Shown one piece after another: positions 11,593 through 20,025 of a DNA stretch of 64,000 nt; position 1 is the first letter of the stretch, and each line of letters opens with the position of its first letter. The DNA is from Streptomyces spinosisporus. Its GTDB lineage: Bacteria > Actinomycetota > Actinomycetes > Streptomycetales > Streptomycetaceae. The notes beneath the pieces were generated by a model. It had not been told where the DNA came from. It saw nothing but the letters and a program-made list of their open reading frames with translations, and made no database searches. Both the position numbers and the translations under genes were made by a program. The stretch is from assembly GCF_022698145.1 (NCBI RefSeq), contig NZ_JALDAX010000012.1, forward strand, positions 220,494 to 284,493. The letters run 5' to 3'.

Positions 11593-12492
11593 TCCGAACC
11601 GACCGGTGCCGCCCGCAGGCGCGGGCCCTTCAAGGTCGGGGACCAGGTTCAGCTGACCGACCCCAAGGGCCGCCACTACACGTTCACGCTCGAAGCCGGG
11701 AAGAACTTCCACACCCACAAGGGCTCCTTCCCGCACGACGAACTGATCGGCGCTCCCGAGGGCAGCGTTGTCCGCACCACCGGTAACGTCGCCTACCTCG
11801 CGCTGCGCCCCCTGCTCCCCGACTACGTCCTGTCCATGCCCCGCGGGGCCGCCGTCGTCTACCCGAAGGACGCGGGACAGATCCTCTCCTTCGCCGACAT
11901 CTTCCCCGGCGCGCGCGTCGTGGAGGCGGGCGTGGGCTCCGGCTCGCTCAGCAGCTTCCTGCTGCGCGCCATCGGCGACCAGGGCATGCTGCACAGCTAC
12001 GAGCGGCGCGAGGACTTCGCGGAGATCGCCCAGCAGAATGTGCAGCGCTACTTCGGCGGCCCGCACCCCGCCTGGCAGCTCACCGTCGGCGACCTCCAGG
12101 ACAATCTGTCCGACACCGACGTCGACCGCGTCATCCTCGACATGCTCGCCCCCTGGGAGTGCCTGGAGGCCGTCTCCAAGGCACTCGTCCCCGGTGGCAT
12201 CCTGTGCTGCTACGTGGCCACGACCACCCAGCTCGCCCGCACCGTGGAGTCCATCCGCGAGATCGGCTGCTTCAACGAGCCGACTTCCTGGGAGACGATG
12301 ATCCGCAACTGGCACGTGGAGGGCCTCGCCGTCCGCCCCGACCACCGGATGATCGGCCACACCGGCTTCCTGCTCACCGCCCGCCGCCTCGCCGACGGCG
12401 TCGAACCCCCCATGCGCCGCCGCCGCCCCGCCAAGGGCGCCTACGGCGAGGACTACTCGGGCCCCAACGCCGACGGAGGCTCCGGCCGCTAG
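11590..12492 (+). CDS. trmI: tRNA (adenine-58-N1)-methyltransferase
   Basis: 300-residue SAM-dependent methyltransferase forming m1A58 in the T-loop of tRNA. The N-terminal beta domain (FKVGDQVQLTDPKGRHYTFTL) is followed by the Rossmann core with SAM motif I VVEAGVGSGSLS at 110-121 and the catalytic-pocket Asp in VDRVILDMLAPW. Length and motifs match Rv2118c-type TrmI, which forms tetramers. In actinobacteria this gene commonly precedes the proteasome ATPase gene, as here. The start is well fixed by homology (FKVGDxV). Confidence 0.95.
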   Translation: MSEPTGAARRRGPFKVGDQVQLTDPKGRHYTFTLEAGKNFHTHKGSFPHDELIGAPEGSVVRTTGNVAYLALRPLLPDYVLSMPRGAAVVYPKDAGQILSFADIFPGARVVEAGVGSGSLSSFLLRAIGDQGMLHSYERREDFAEIAQQNVQRYFGGPHPAWQLTVGDLQDNLSDTDVDRVILDMLAPWECLEAVSKALVPGGILCCYVATTTQLARTVESIREIGCFNEPTSWETMIRNWHVEGLAVRPDHRMIGHTGFLLTARRLADGVEPPMRRRRPAKGAYGEDYSGPNADGGSGR

Positions 12493-12574
12493 GGCGGTCC
12501 GTGCCGCGACAACGTACGGGCGCTGCCGCAGAGTTCCCCGACCCCCACCGGAACTCGACCGCAGCGCCTTTGCG

Positions 12575-12600
12575 TTGACATGCCGTAACAAACAGCACAA
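12575..12600 (+). promoter_or_regulatory. Candidate promoter upstream of the secreted protein
   Basis: TTGACA at 12575-12580 is a consensus -35 hexamer; the best -10 is ACAATC about 16 bases on, a weak match. It lies about 110 bases before the gene at 12711. Confidence 0.35.
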
Positions 12601-12710
12601 TCCCGGCAGGAAGCGCCGAGGAACCGAACACCCCGCCGTTCCGCCTCACTGTGACGTGTGGCACGATGCAGCCACCCCCACCGGCACAGCCCTCACAGGA
12701 GACACTCCTC

Positions 12711-13283
12711 GTGCAGCAATCCGCCGTTCCGGAACTGGCACACACGCACACCCGGCCCATCCACTGGGTCGCCACCGCCACGGCCGTCTCGGGCGTGATG
12801 GCCCTCTCCTCGCTCCTGCAGCCCAACTCGGCGACCGCGGCCCAGCCGGCCCACACCGGGACCAAGGCGGCCCACGCGGCGCCCGCGCCCTCCGTCGAGG
12901 GCGTCGACTTCCCGCTCACCTGCGGCCCGGTGAAGGCCGTCGTGCAGAAGAAGGCCACCGGGGATCTCGACGGCGACGGCAACCCCGAGACGGTGGCCGT
13001 GGTGCACTGCGACGCCCCCATGGGCACCCCGCCCGACGGCATCTACGTCGTCACGCGCGCGTCCGACGGCAAACCCCGCGTCGTCGCCACCCTGGTCGAC
13101 CCGAAGTCGGGGGACACGGTGAGTGACTTCGCGGTGCGCGACAAAGCGGTCGTCGCCACCCTGCTCGGCTACTCGTCGAACGACGTGCCCCGGTGCTGCC
13201 CGGACGTCACCGACAGCGCGAAGTGGCAGTGGAAGAACGGCGCGTTCGTGCGCTCGACATCCGCCCAAGCGCACAGCGTCTGA
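12711..13283 (+). CDS. Secreted hypothetical protein
   Basis: 190 residues from GTG 12711, chosen because AGGAGA lies 9 bases upstream. A Sec-type signal peptide with a hydrophobic stretch around residues 18-35 ends near SATAAQPA. The mature part has four Cys (LTCGPV, VVHCDA and a CC pair in VPRCCPD) that could form two disulfides, and a DLDGDGNPE segment resembling calcium-binding FG-GAP/dockerin loops. It is not recognised as a named family. It ends 67 bases before the convergent ferredoxin gene, with no clear terminator between them. Confidence 0.75.
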   Translation: MQQSAVPELAHTHTRPIHWVATATAVSGVMALSSLLQPNSATAAQPAHTGTKAAHAAPAPSVEGVDFPLTCGPVKAVVQKKATGDLDGDGNPETVAVVHCDAPMGTPPDGIYVVTRASDGKPRVVATLVDPKSGDTVSDFAVRDKAVVATLLGYSSNDVPRCCPDVTDSAKWQWKNGAFVRSTSAQAHSV

Positions 13284-13350
13284 CCGCGCGAGCGCCGTAT
13301 GGGACAGCCGTGTGAGATATCAGACAGCGTGACGGACAGTGGCTATCCGG

Positions 13351-13656
13351 TCACTCCGCGTCCGGACCGTACACCTCGACCCTGTCCGAAACCCGCCGCA
13401 CATGGATGCACTCGCCGGGACACTCCCGGGCCGAGTCCACCACATCCGTGAGAAGCGGCAGGGGCACGGGCGTTGTGGCACCTCTGTCCTGCAGCAGCAC
13501 GTCGTCCGAGCCCTTCACGTACGCCAGCCCGTCGATGTCCAACTCGAACACCTCGGGCGCGTACTGGGCACAGATGCCGTCGCCGGTACACAGGTCCTGA
13601 TCGATCCAGACCTCGAGCACCTCGCCGCCGGACCCGGCCTCCTGCTGCACGCTCAT
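13351..13656 (-). CDS. Ferredoxin, 3Fe-4S-type Cys pattern
   Basis: 101-residue small ferredoxin starting at ATG 13656 with GGAG 7 bases upstream. Cluster ligands are in CTGDGICAQYAPEVF and ECPGEC: the second Cys of a 4Fe-4S motif is replaced by Asp (CTGDGIC), which is the pattern of single 3Fe-4S or convertible ferredoxins that donate electrons to P450s. The fold is short and acidic. It is divergent from arc across a 243-base intergenic region; its electron partner is not evident here, the only P450 being at 36557. Confidence 0.88.
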   Translation of the reverse strand: MSVQQEAGSGGEVLEVWIDQDLCTGDGICAQYAPEVFELDIDGLAYVKGSDDVLLQDRGATTPVPLPLLTDVVDSARECPGECIHVRRVSDRVEVYGPDAE

Positions 13657-13722
13657 GTCTCCTGCCGATGACAAGTCGAGCCGGCGGGAATCCGGCCAGC
13701 TCTGACGGGTGTTGAACACTTC

Positions 13723-13862
13723 GACCCTACCCGGGTCAGCTTTCCAATCTTGTTGGGTGGGTATTCCCCTGGCGTGAGGGAGAGCGCAAGGGTGAAGATC
13801 GGACACACCCCGACCGTCTTTGTGATCTAGGGGTTTCAATCGACACCCACCCAGGTAGGGTC
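13723..13862. promoter_or_regulatory. Inverted repeat pair in the ferredoxin/arc intergenic region
   Basis: GACCCTACCCGGGT (13723-13736) and ACCCAGGTAGGGTC (13849-13862) are inverted copies with one mismatch. Each contains TAGGGTC in the direction of its downstream gene, placing a TANNNT hexamer (TAGGGT) upstream of both the ferredoxin and arc. A related GACCCT...AGGGTC lies upstream of pup. Confidence 0.5.
13833..13861 (+). promoter_or_regulatory. Candidate arc promoter
   Basis: GTTTCA (13833-13838), 17 bases, TAGGGT (13856-13861), ending 38 bases before the arc GTG. The same spacing and -35 sequence occur just before pafA. The match to known sigma consensus is modest. Confidence 0.4.
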
Positions 13863-13899
13863 TGGAAGCGTCCAGCTCCCCTTGGAGGAGGTGAGGACC

Positions 13900-15666
13900 G
13901 TGGCAGCCCACGACGACGACATGAACCGCGGCATCCGCCCAGGACGCGGGTCCGACGACCCGGCCGGGCAGATTGCCTACCTTGAGCAGGAGATCGCCGT
14001 CCTGCGACGCAAGCTCGCCGACTCGCCGCGGCACACGAGGATTCTCGAAGAGCGGATCGTCGAGCTTCAGACAAACCTGGCCGGCGTCTCCGCCCAGAAC
14101 GAGCGACTGGCCAACACGCTCCGTGAGGCCCGCGACCAGATCGTGGCCCTCAAGGAAGAGGTCGACCGGCTTGCACAGCCGCCCGCCGGATTCGGCGTCT
14201 TCCTGCAAGCCATCGAGGACGGCACGGCCGACATCTTCACCGGGGGCCGCAAGCTCCGGGTGAACGTCAGCCCCAGCGTCGACCTCGACGAGCTCCGGCG
14301 CGGCCAGGAAGTGATGCTCAACGAAGCACTCAACGTGGTCGAGGCCATGGAGTTCGAGCGCGCCGGCGACATCGTCACCCTCAAGGAGATCCTCGAGGAC
14401 GGCGAACGCGCCCTGGTGCTCGGGCACACCGACGAGGAGCGGGTGGTGCGGCTCGCCGAGCCGCTGCTGGACGTGAACATCCGCCCCGGTGACGCCCTGC
14501 TGCTCGAACCCCGCTCCGGCTATGTCTACGAGATCATTCCGAAGAGCGAGGTCGAGGAACTCGTCCTCGAAGAGGTGCCCGACATCGGCTACGAGCAGAT
14601 CGGCGGTCTGGGCGGCCAGATCGAGGCGATCCGCGACGCGGTCGAGCTCCCCTATCTCTACCCGGACCTGTTCAAGGAGCACGAACTGCGCCCGCCCAAG
14701 GGCGTCCTGCTCTACGGGCCGCCCGGATGCGGCAAGACGCTCATCGCCAAGGCCGTCGCCAACTCGCTGGCCAAGAAGGTCGCCGAGGTCACCGGCCAGG
14801 CCGCCGGCAAGAGCTTCTTCCTCAACATCAAGGGCCCCGAACTCCTCAACAAGTACGTCGGCGAGACCGAGCGGCAGATCCGCCTGGTCTTCCAGCGCGC
14901 ACGTGAGAAGGCGAGCGAGGGCACGCCCGTCATCGTCTTCTTCGACGAGATGGAGTCCCTCTTCCGCACCCGCGGCTCCGGTGTCAGCTCGGACGTGGAG
15001 AACACCATCGTCCCGCAGCTGCTCGCCGAGATCGACGGCGTCGAGGGCCTGCAGAACGTGGTCGTGATCGGCGCCTCCAACCGCGAGGACATGATCGACC
15101 CCGCCATCCTGCGCCCCGGCCGCCTGGACGTGAAGATCAAGATCGAGCGTCCCGACGCCGAGGCCGCCAAGGACATCTTCGGCAAGTACCTCACCGAGCG
15201 CCTCCCGCTGCACAGCGACGACCTGAGCGAGCACGGCGGCGACAAGGCGGCGACCGTCGAGAGCATGATCCAGACGGCCGTCGAGCAGATGTACGCGGAG
15301 TCCGAGGAGAACCGCTTCCTGGAGGTCACCTACGCCAACGGCGACAAGGAAGTCCTCTACTTCAAGGACTTCAACTCCGGCGCCATGATCGAGAACATCG
15401 TCGGCCGCGCCAAGAAGATGGCGATCAAGGACTTCCTCGAGGCCAAGCAGAAGGGCCTGCGCGTCTCCCACCTCCTCCAGGCCTGCGTGGACGAGTTCAA
15501 GGAGAACGAGGACCTGCCCAACACCACCAACCCGGACGACTGGGCCCGTATCTCCGGAAAGAAGGGCGAACGGATCGTCTACATCCGTACCCTCATCACC
15601 GGAAAGCAGGGCGCCGACACCGGACGCTCCATCGACACGGTGGCGAACACCGGTCAGTACCTGTAA
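13900..15666 (+). CDS. arc: Proteasome-associated AAA ATPase (Arc/Mpa)
   Basis: 588-residue ring ATPase that recognises pupylated proteins and threads them into the 20S core. N-terminal coiled coil about 20-95 (binds Pup), two OB-type domains about 95-235, then the AAA module: Walker A GPPGCGKT at 273-280, Walker B with Asp349-Glu350 in FFDEMES, and SRH arginines in RPGRLDVK. It ends in GQYL, the C-terminal tail with penultimate Tyr that docks into the proteasome alpha ring. GTG 13900 is preferred over upstream TTG 13882 because the GGAGGAGGTGAGG ribosome site lies between them. The next gene, dop, follows after a terminator. Confidence 0.97.
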   Translation: MAAHDDDMNRGIRPGRGSDDPAGQIAYLEQEIAVLRRKLADSPRHTRILEERIVELQTNLAGVSAQNERLANTLREARDQIVALKEEVDRLAQPPAGFGVFLQAIEDGTADIFTGGRKLRVNVSPSVDLDELRRGQEVMLNEALNVVEAMEFERAGDIVTLKEILEDGERALVLGHTDEERVVRLAEPLLDVNIRPGDALLLEPRSGYVYEIIPKSEVEELVLEEVPDIGYEQIGGLGGQIEAIRDAVELPYLYPDLFKEHELRPPKGVLLYGPPGCGKTLIAKAVANSLAKKVAEVTGQAAGKSFFLNIKGPELLNKYVGETERQIRLVFQRAREKASEGTPVIVFFDEMESLFRTRGSGVSSDVENTIVPQLLAEIDGVEGLQNVVVIGASNREDMIDPAILRPGRLDVKIKIERPDAEAAKDIFGKYLTERLPLHSDDLSEHGGDKAATVESMIQTAVEQMYAESEENRFLEVTYANGDKEVLYFKDFNSGAMIENIVGRAKKMAIKDFLEAKQKGLRVSHLLQACVDEFKENEDLPNTTNPDDWARISGKKGERIVYIRTLITGKQGADTGRSIDTVANTGQYL

Positions 15667-15670
15667 AAAA

Positions 15671-15719
15671 CAGGGCGGCTGCGGGTGCCCTCACCGGGTA
15701 CCCGCAGCCGACTGTTTTT
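15671..15719 (+). terminator. Strong intrinsic terminator after arc
   Basis: Stem 15677-15690 with 15696-15709 (GGCTGCGGGT/ACCCGCAGCC core) and loop TCACC, flanked by an A-run upstream and ACTGTTTTT downstream. It implies that dop and pup need their own promoter. Confidence 0.9.
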
Positions 15720-15900
15720 CAGGCCACGGCTGGAGCAAGGCAATGACGCAAATGATCTCCCCACCAGCGCAAAGCCGTTCTAGGCTCTTCGGTACCGCCG
15801 AGTCGCGCAGTGCGGGGACGGGCACCGCACACGCACCGGAGCGCCAGCGGTACTTGAGCAGCGCCCCCGACCGAGGGCGCCGCCGGGCAAGGAGGGCCGC

Positions 15901-17412
15901 ATGACCGTACGGCGAGTAATGGGCATCGAGACGGAGTACGGCATCTCCGTGCCCGGCCACCCCAACGCCAATGCCATGCTCACCTCGTCCCAGATCGTCA
16001 ACGCCTACGCGGCGGCGATGCACCGGGCCCGCCGGGCCCGCTGGGACTTCGAGGAGGAGAACCCGCTGCGGGACGCGCGGGGCTTCGACCTCGCCCGCGA
16101 GGCCGCCGACGCCAGCCAGCTCACCGACGAGGACATCGGCCTCGCCAACGTCATCCTCACCAACGGCGCCCGGCTCTACGTGGACCACGCCCACCCCGAG
16201 TACAGCGCGCCCGAGGTCACCAACCCGCGCGACGCCGTCCTGTGGGACAAGGCCGGCGAGCGCATCATGGCCGAGGCCGCCGAGGGTGCCGCCCAGCTGC
16301 CCGGGGCGCAGCCGATCCACCTCTACAAGAACAACACCGACAACAAGGGCGCCTCCTACGGCACGCACGAGAACTACCTGATGAAGCGGGAGACCCCCTT
16401 CTCGGACATCGTGCGCCACCTCACGCCCTTCTTCGTCTCCCGGCAGGTCGTCACCGGGGCCGGCCGGGTCGGCATCGGCCAGGACGGCCACGAGCACGGC
16501 TTCCAGCTCAGCCAGCGCGCCGACTACTTCGAGGTCGAGGTCGGCCTGGAGACGACCCTGAAGCGCCCGATCATCAACACGCGCGACGAACCGCACGCGG
16601 ACGCCGAGAAGTACCGCCGCCTGCATGTGATCATCGGCGACGCCAACCTCTCGGAGATCTCGACCTACCTCAAGCTGGGCACGACCGCCCTGGTCCTGTC
16701 CATGATCGAGGACGGCTTCATCGCGGTCGACCTGGCCGTCGACCAGCCGGTGCGCACGCTGCACCAGGTGTCGCACGACCCGACGCTGAAGCGCCTGGTC
16801 ACGCTCCGCAGCGGCCGCACGCTCACCGCGGTCCAGCTGCAGATGGAGTACTTCGAGCTGTCCCGCAAGTACGTGGAGGAGCGCTTCGGCGCCGACGCGG
16901 ACGAGCAGACCAAGGACGTCCTGGCCCGCTGGGAGGACACGCTCAACCGCCTGGAGAACGACCCGATGAGCCTGGCCGGCGAGCTGGACTGGGTCGCCAA
17001 GCGGGAGCTCATGGAGGGCTACCGGCGCCGCGACAGCCTCGACTGGGACGCCGCCCGCCTCCATCTGGTCGACCTCCAGTACGCGGACGTACGCCCCGAG
17101 AAGGGCCTCTACAACCGGCTGGCGGCCCGGGGCCGGATGAAGCGGCTGCTGACCGAGGACGACGTCGAGCGGGCCCGTACGAGCCCGCCGGAGGACACGC
17201 GCGCGTACTTCCGCGGACGCTGTCTGGAGCAGTACGCCGACGACGTCGCGGCCGCGTCCTGGGACTCCGTGATCTTCGATCTGCCGGGCCGGGACTCGCT
17301 CCAGCGCGTCCCAACCCTGGAACCGCTTCGCGGAACGCGAAATCACGTCAAGGAGCTCCTGGACCGCTGCCGAACGGCGGAGGACCTGGTCAGGGTGCTT
17401 TCCGGCGGCTGA
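15901..17412 (+). CDS. dop: Depupylase / Pup deamidase
   Basis: 503-residue carboxylate-amine-ligase-fold enzyme that hydrolyses the isopeptide bond between Pup and substrate lysine (and deamidates Pup-Gln where Pup ends in Gln). Visible: ATP-binding GIETEYGIS at 8-16, the Dop-specific loop around 50-65 (FEEENPLRDARGFDL), catalytic Asp95 in ARLYVDHAHPEY, and INTRDEPHADAEKYRRLH shared with PafA. Because Pup here is encoded with a C-terminal Glu, depupylation is the likely main role. Lies 234 bases after arc and 154 bases before pup. Confidence 0.96.
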   Translation: MTVRRVMGIETEYGISVPGHPNANAMLTSSQIVNAYAAAMHRARRARWDFEEENPLRDARGFDLAREAADASQLTDEDIGLANVILTNGARLYVDHAHPEYSAPEVTNPRDAVLWDKAGERIMAEAAEGAAQLPGAQPIHLYKNNTDNKGASYGTHENYLMKRETPFSDIVRHLTPFFVSRQVVTGAGRVGIGQDGHEHGFQLSQRADYFEVEVGLETTLKRPIINTRDEPHADAEKYRRLHVIIGDANLSEISTYLKLGTTALVLSMIEDGFIAVDLAVDQPVRTLHQVSHDPTLKRLVTLRSGRTLTAVQLQMEYFELSRKYVEERFGADADEQTKDVLARWEDTLNRLENDPMSLAGELDWVAKRELMEGYRRRDSLDWDAARLHLVDLQYADVRPEKGLYNRLAARGRMKRLLTEDDVERARTSPPEDTRAYFRGRCLEQYADDVAAASWDSVIFDLPGRDSLQRVPTLEPLRGTRNHVKELLDRCRTAEDLVRVLSGG

Positions 17413-17513
17413 CGGGGTACCCGGGGCCGACGCGGCCCACAGGGTGGAAAACCCGGCGTACGGGAATCATCGAGGTGGTCCCCGGACGTTGAGAAACTGC
17501 GGGGCCGATGTCG

Positions 17514-17531
17514 GACCCTGCTTGTAGGGTC
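17514..17531 (+). promoter_or_regulatory. Inverted repeat upstream of pup
   Basis: GACCCT (17514-17519), 6 bases, AGGGTC (17526-17531): a perfect 6-bp inverted repeat overlapping a possible -10 TAGGGT at 17525-17530. The right half, TAGGGTCTG, is identical to the sequence upstream of arc. Confidence 0.4.
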
Positions 17532-17566
17532 TGATCACGAACGTCGAACCGAGCGGGGTGAGGGTT

Positions 17567-17785
17567 ATGGCGACCAAGGACACCGGCGGCGGCCAGCAGA
17601 AGGCGACGCGCTCCACCGAGGAGGTCGAGGAGCAGGCGCAGGACGCGCAGGGCTCCGAAGACCTCAAGGAGCGCCACGAGAAGCTCAACGACGACGTGGA
17701 CTCCGTCCTGGACGAGATCGACGACGTCCTGGAGGAGAACGCAGAGGATTTCGTTCGGTCATTCGTTCAGAAAGGCGGCGAGTAA
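17567..17785 (+). CDS. pup: Prokaryotic ubiquitin-like protein, encoded with C-terminal Glu
   Basis: 72-residue, very acidic, mostly disordered modifier. The C-terminal half forms the helix that binds the Arc coiled coil (SVLDEIDDVLEENAEDFVRSF) and the protein ends QKGGE. The final codon is GAG followed by TAA, so Pup is made in the form competent for ligation by PafA and needs no deamidation. ATG 17567 follows GGGGTGAGGG. A palindrome overlaps the stop codon. The HNH gene follows after about 36 bases. Confidence 0.97.
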   Translation: MATKDTGGGQQKATRSTEEVEEQAQDAQGSEDLKERHEKLNDDVDSVLDEIDDVLEENAEDFVRSFVQKGGE

Positions 17786-17804
17786 CCTTCGATTCGAAGG
17801 TTAC
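17782..17804 (+). promoter_or_regulatory. Palindrome across the pup stop codon
   Basis: Arms 17782-17792 and 17794-17804 are exact reverse complements (11 bases) around a single T, and include the TAA stop. As RNA it can form an 8-9-bp hairpin, followed by GGGGGG rather than U residues. It could be an attenuator or RNA-processing/stability element between abundant pup message and the prcBA genes, or a protein site. Confidence 0.6.
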
Positions 17805-17821
17805 GGGGGGCTTTGGCCTTG

Positions 17822-18412
17822 GTGAGCGACGAGGACGTGAAGCGCTGCGTGCGGTGCGGTGAGATCAAGCCGCGCGCAGCCTTCGCACGTAGACGGTCCA
17901 ACCTGGATGGTCTGCAGCGACACTGTCGAGACTGCGCATCGGACTATCACCGGACGCGTCAGCAAAGCTTGGGGCGGAAGGTCCGTCCCCAGGTGGAGGT
18001 ACCAGAGGGGCACAAGTTGTGCCTCAAGTGTGGTGAGATCAAGCTCTGGAGCGAGTGGCACCGGAATGCGGCGGCCTCGGACGGGCTGTCGTCGAGCTGT
18101 AAGGCGTGTCGAGCTGCCGAGGGGCGCGCGGGCCATCTGAAGCGCCACTACGGCCTGACCGAAGCCGAACGTGACGAGATGGTCGCCACCCAGATGGGGC
18201 TCTGCGTGATCTGTCTGAAGGCGCCTGCCGTACATGTGGATCACTGCCACAAGACGGGTAAGGTCCGAGGCGTACTGTGCTTCAACTGCAATTCGGCCAT
18301 CGGCAAGTTGGGAGACGACCCCGACGCCGTACGCCGGGCCGCCGCTTACTTGGAAGGAATCGCGTGGAAGCCAACACTCGTAGCACCGGGCGTCTACCAG
18401 CTGCCTTCCTGA
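17822..18412 (+). CDS. HNH recombination endonuclease VII-type protein embedded in the proteasome operon
   Basis: About 196 residues. Two zinc-ribbon-like repeats come first (CVRCGEIKPRAAF...HCRDC and CLKCGEIKLWSEW...SCKAC), then an endonuclease VII domain: CVICLKAP, VDHCHKTGKVRGVLCFNCN and IGKLGDDP, with catalytic His residues in VDHCH and Cys pairs forming the structural zinc site. T4 endonuclease VII cleaves branched DNA; activity here is inferred from the fold. The start is uncertain (TTG 17813, TTG 17819 or GTG 17822; the GGGGGG stretch best fits 17819-17822). Its 3' end overlaps prcB by 49 bases, which ties the two genes into one message. Confidence 0.85.
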   Translation: MSDEDVKRCVRCGEIKPRAAFARRRSNLDGLQRHCRDCASDYHRTRQQSLGRKVRPQVEVPEGHKLCLKCGEIKLWSEWHRNAAASDGLSSSCKACRAAEGRAGHLKRHYGLTEAERDEMVATQMGLCVICLKAPAVHVDHCHKTGKVRGVLCFNCNSAIGKLGDDPDAVRRAAAYLEGIAWKPTLVAPGVYQLPS

Positions 18413-19209
18413 CGCCTGGGTCCTCGTCCTTCATGGACTTCCTGTCGGAGCACCAGCCGGAGATGCTGCCGGGCAACCGGCAACTCCCGCCCACCCAGGG
18501 CGTGATCGAGGCGCCTCACGGGACCACGATCGTCGCCGTCACGTTCCCCGGCGGTGTCGTGCTGGCCGGTGACCGTCGGGCCACCATGGGCAACGTCATC
18601 GCCCAGCGGGACATCGAGAAGGTGTTCCCGGCGGACGAGTACTCGGCCGTCGGTATCGCCGGCACGGCCGGTCTCGCTGTCGAGATGGTCAAGCTGTTCC
18701 AGCTGGAGCTGGAGCACTTCGAGAAGGTCGAGGGGGCGCAGCTCTCGCTGGAGGGCAAGGCGAACCGCCTGTCGACCATGATCCGTTCCAACCTGGGCAT
18801 GGCCATGCAGGGCCTGGCCGTGGTGCCCCTGTTCGCGGGCTACGACGTGGACCGCGAGAAGGGCCGCATCTTCTCGTACGACGTGACGGGCGGCCGTTCC
18901 GAGGAGCACAACTTCGCGGCCACGGGTTCCGGCTCGATCTTCGCGCGCGGTGCCATGAAGAAGCTCTTCCGCGACGACCTGACGGAGGAGCAGGCCACGA
19001 CGCTCGTCGTGCAGGCCCTCTATGACGCGGCAGACGACGACTCGGCGACCGGTGGTCCCGATGTCGCCCGCCGGATCTATCCGATCGTCACCGTGATCAC
19101 CGAGGACGGCTTCCGCCGGCTCAGCGAGGACGAGTCCTCCGAGATCGCCCGTTCCGTCCTGGAGCGGCGCCTGGAGCAGCCCGACGGCCCGCGGGCCGCG
19201 CTGCTGTAA
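18364..19209 (+). CDS. prcB: 20S proteasome beta subunit
   Basis: 281 residues from GTG 18364 with GGAAGGA 7 bases upstream. A 53-residue propeptide is removed autocatalytically at Gly53-Thr54 (PHG/TTIVAV), exposing the nucleophile Thr. Other catalytic-site features are visible: Asp and Lys in GGVVLAGDRRAT and DIEKVF, and the SGS segment in ATGSGSIF. Forms the inner rings of the barrel with PrcA outside. The first 49 bases overlap the HNH gene in another frame. Confidence 0.97.
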   Translation: MEANTRSTGRLPAAFLTPGSSSFMDFLSEHQPEMLPGNRQLPPTQGVIEAPHGTTIVAVTFPGGVVLAGDRRATMGNVIAQRDIEKVFPADEYSAVGIAGTAGLAVEMVKLFQLELEHFEKVEGAQLSLEGKANRLSTMIRSNLGMAMQGLAVVPLFAGYDVDREKGRIFSYDVTGGRSEEHNFAATGSGSIFARGAMKKLFRDDLTEEQATTLVVQALYDAADDDSATGGPDVARRIYPIVTVITEDGFRRLSEDESSEIARSVLERRLEQPDGPRAALL

Positions 19210-19269
19210 CGGCGACCGGTTCTTACCAAGGTGATCCAGTTGACCTCGACAGAAAGGGACGGATAACCG

Positions 19270-20025
19270 GTGTCGACGCCGTTCTATGTCTCCCCCCAGC
19301 AGGCCATGGCCGACCGGGCGGAGTACGCCCGCAAGGGCATCGCCCGTGGCCGCAGCCTGGTCGTGCTGCAGTACGCCGACGGCATCGTCTTCGTCGGCGA
19401 GAACCCGTCCCGCGCGCTGCACAAGTTCAGTGAGATCTACGACCGGATCGGCTTCGCGGCCGCCGGCAAGTACAACGAGTACGAGAACCTGCGCATCGGC
19501 GGCGTGCGCTACGCCGACCTGCGCGGCTACACCTACGACCGCGACGACGTGACCGCCCGCGGTCTGGCGAACGTCTACGCCCAGACGCTGGGCACGATCT
19601 TCTCCTCGGCGGGCGAGAAGCCGTACGAGGTGGAGTTGGTGGTGGCCGAGGTCGGCGAGACCCCGGACGGCGACCAGATCTACCGGCTGCCGCACGACGG
19701 CTCGATCGTGGACGAGCACGGTTCGGTCGCGGTCGGCGGCAACGCGGAGCAGATCAGCAGCTATCTCGACCAGCGCCACCAGGACGGCATGAGCCTGGCC
19801 GAGGCGCTCAGGCTGGCCGTGACGGCCCTGTCCCGGGACACGAACGGCAGCGAGCGGGAGATCCCCGCCGAGCGCCTGGAGGTCGCGGTCCTGGACCGTA
19901 CGCGCCCGCAGGCCCGCAAGTTCAAGCGAATCGTCGGCCGCCAACTCGGCCGCCTCCTGGAGACCGGCGGAGCGACCACGGAGGCGGAGAGCTCGGACGA
20001 GGCGGAGGGCTCCGGCGAGGAGTAG
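19270..20025 (+). CDS. prcA: 20S proteasome alpha subunit
   Basis: 251 residues, GTG start 19270 after AAAGGGA. N-terminal gate segment MSTPFYVSPQQAMADRAEYARKG, then the alpha-type core without an N-terminal Thr. The C-terminal ~45 residues (after LDRTRPQARKFKRI) are an acidic tail ending SDEAEGSGEE. DNA encoding part of this tail recurs in degenerate form three times in the following 500 bases. Separated from prcB by 60 bases, same operon. Confidence 0.97.
   Translation: MSTPFYVSPQQAMADRAEYARKGIARGRSLVVLQYADGIVFVGENPSRALHKFSEIYDRIGFAAAGKYNEYENLRIGGVRYADLRGYTYDRDDVTARGLANVYAQTLGTIFSSAGEKPYEVELVVAEVGETPDGDQIYRLPHDGSIVDEHGSVAVGGNAEQISSYLDQRHQDGMSLAEALRLAVTALSRDTNGSEREIPAERLEVAVLDRTRPQARKFKRIVGRQLGRLLETGGATTEAESSDEAEGSGEE

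Noticed and set aside
13351..15471. Very long minus-strand frame antisense to arc (about 700 codons)
   Set aside because: Only its last 101 codons (from ATG 13656) look like a protein (ferredoxin); the rest is the GC-biased shadow of arc.
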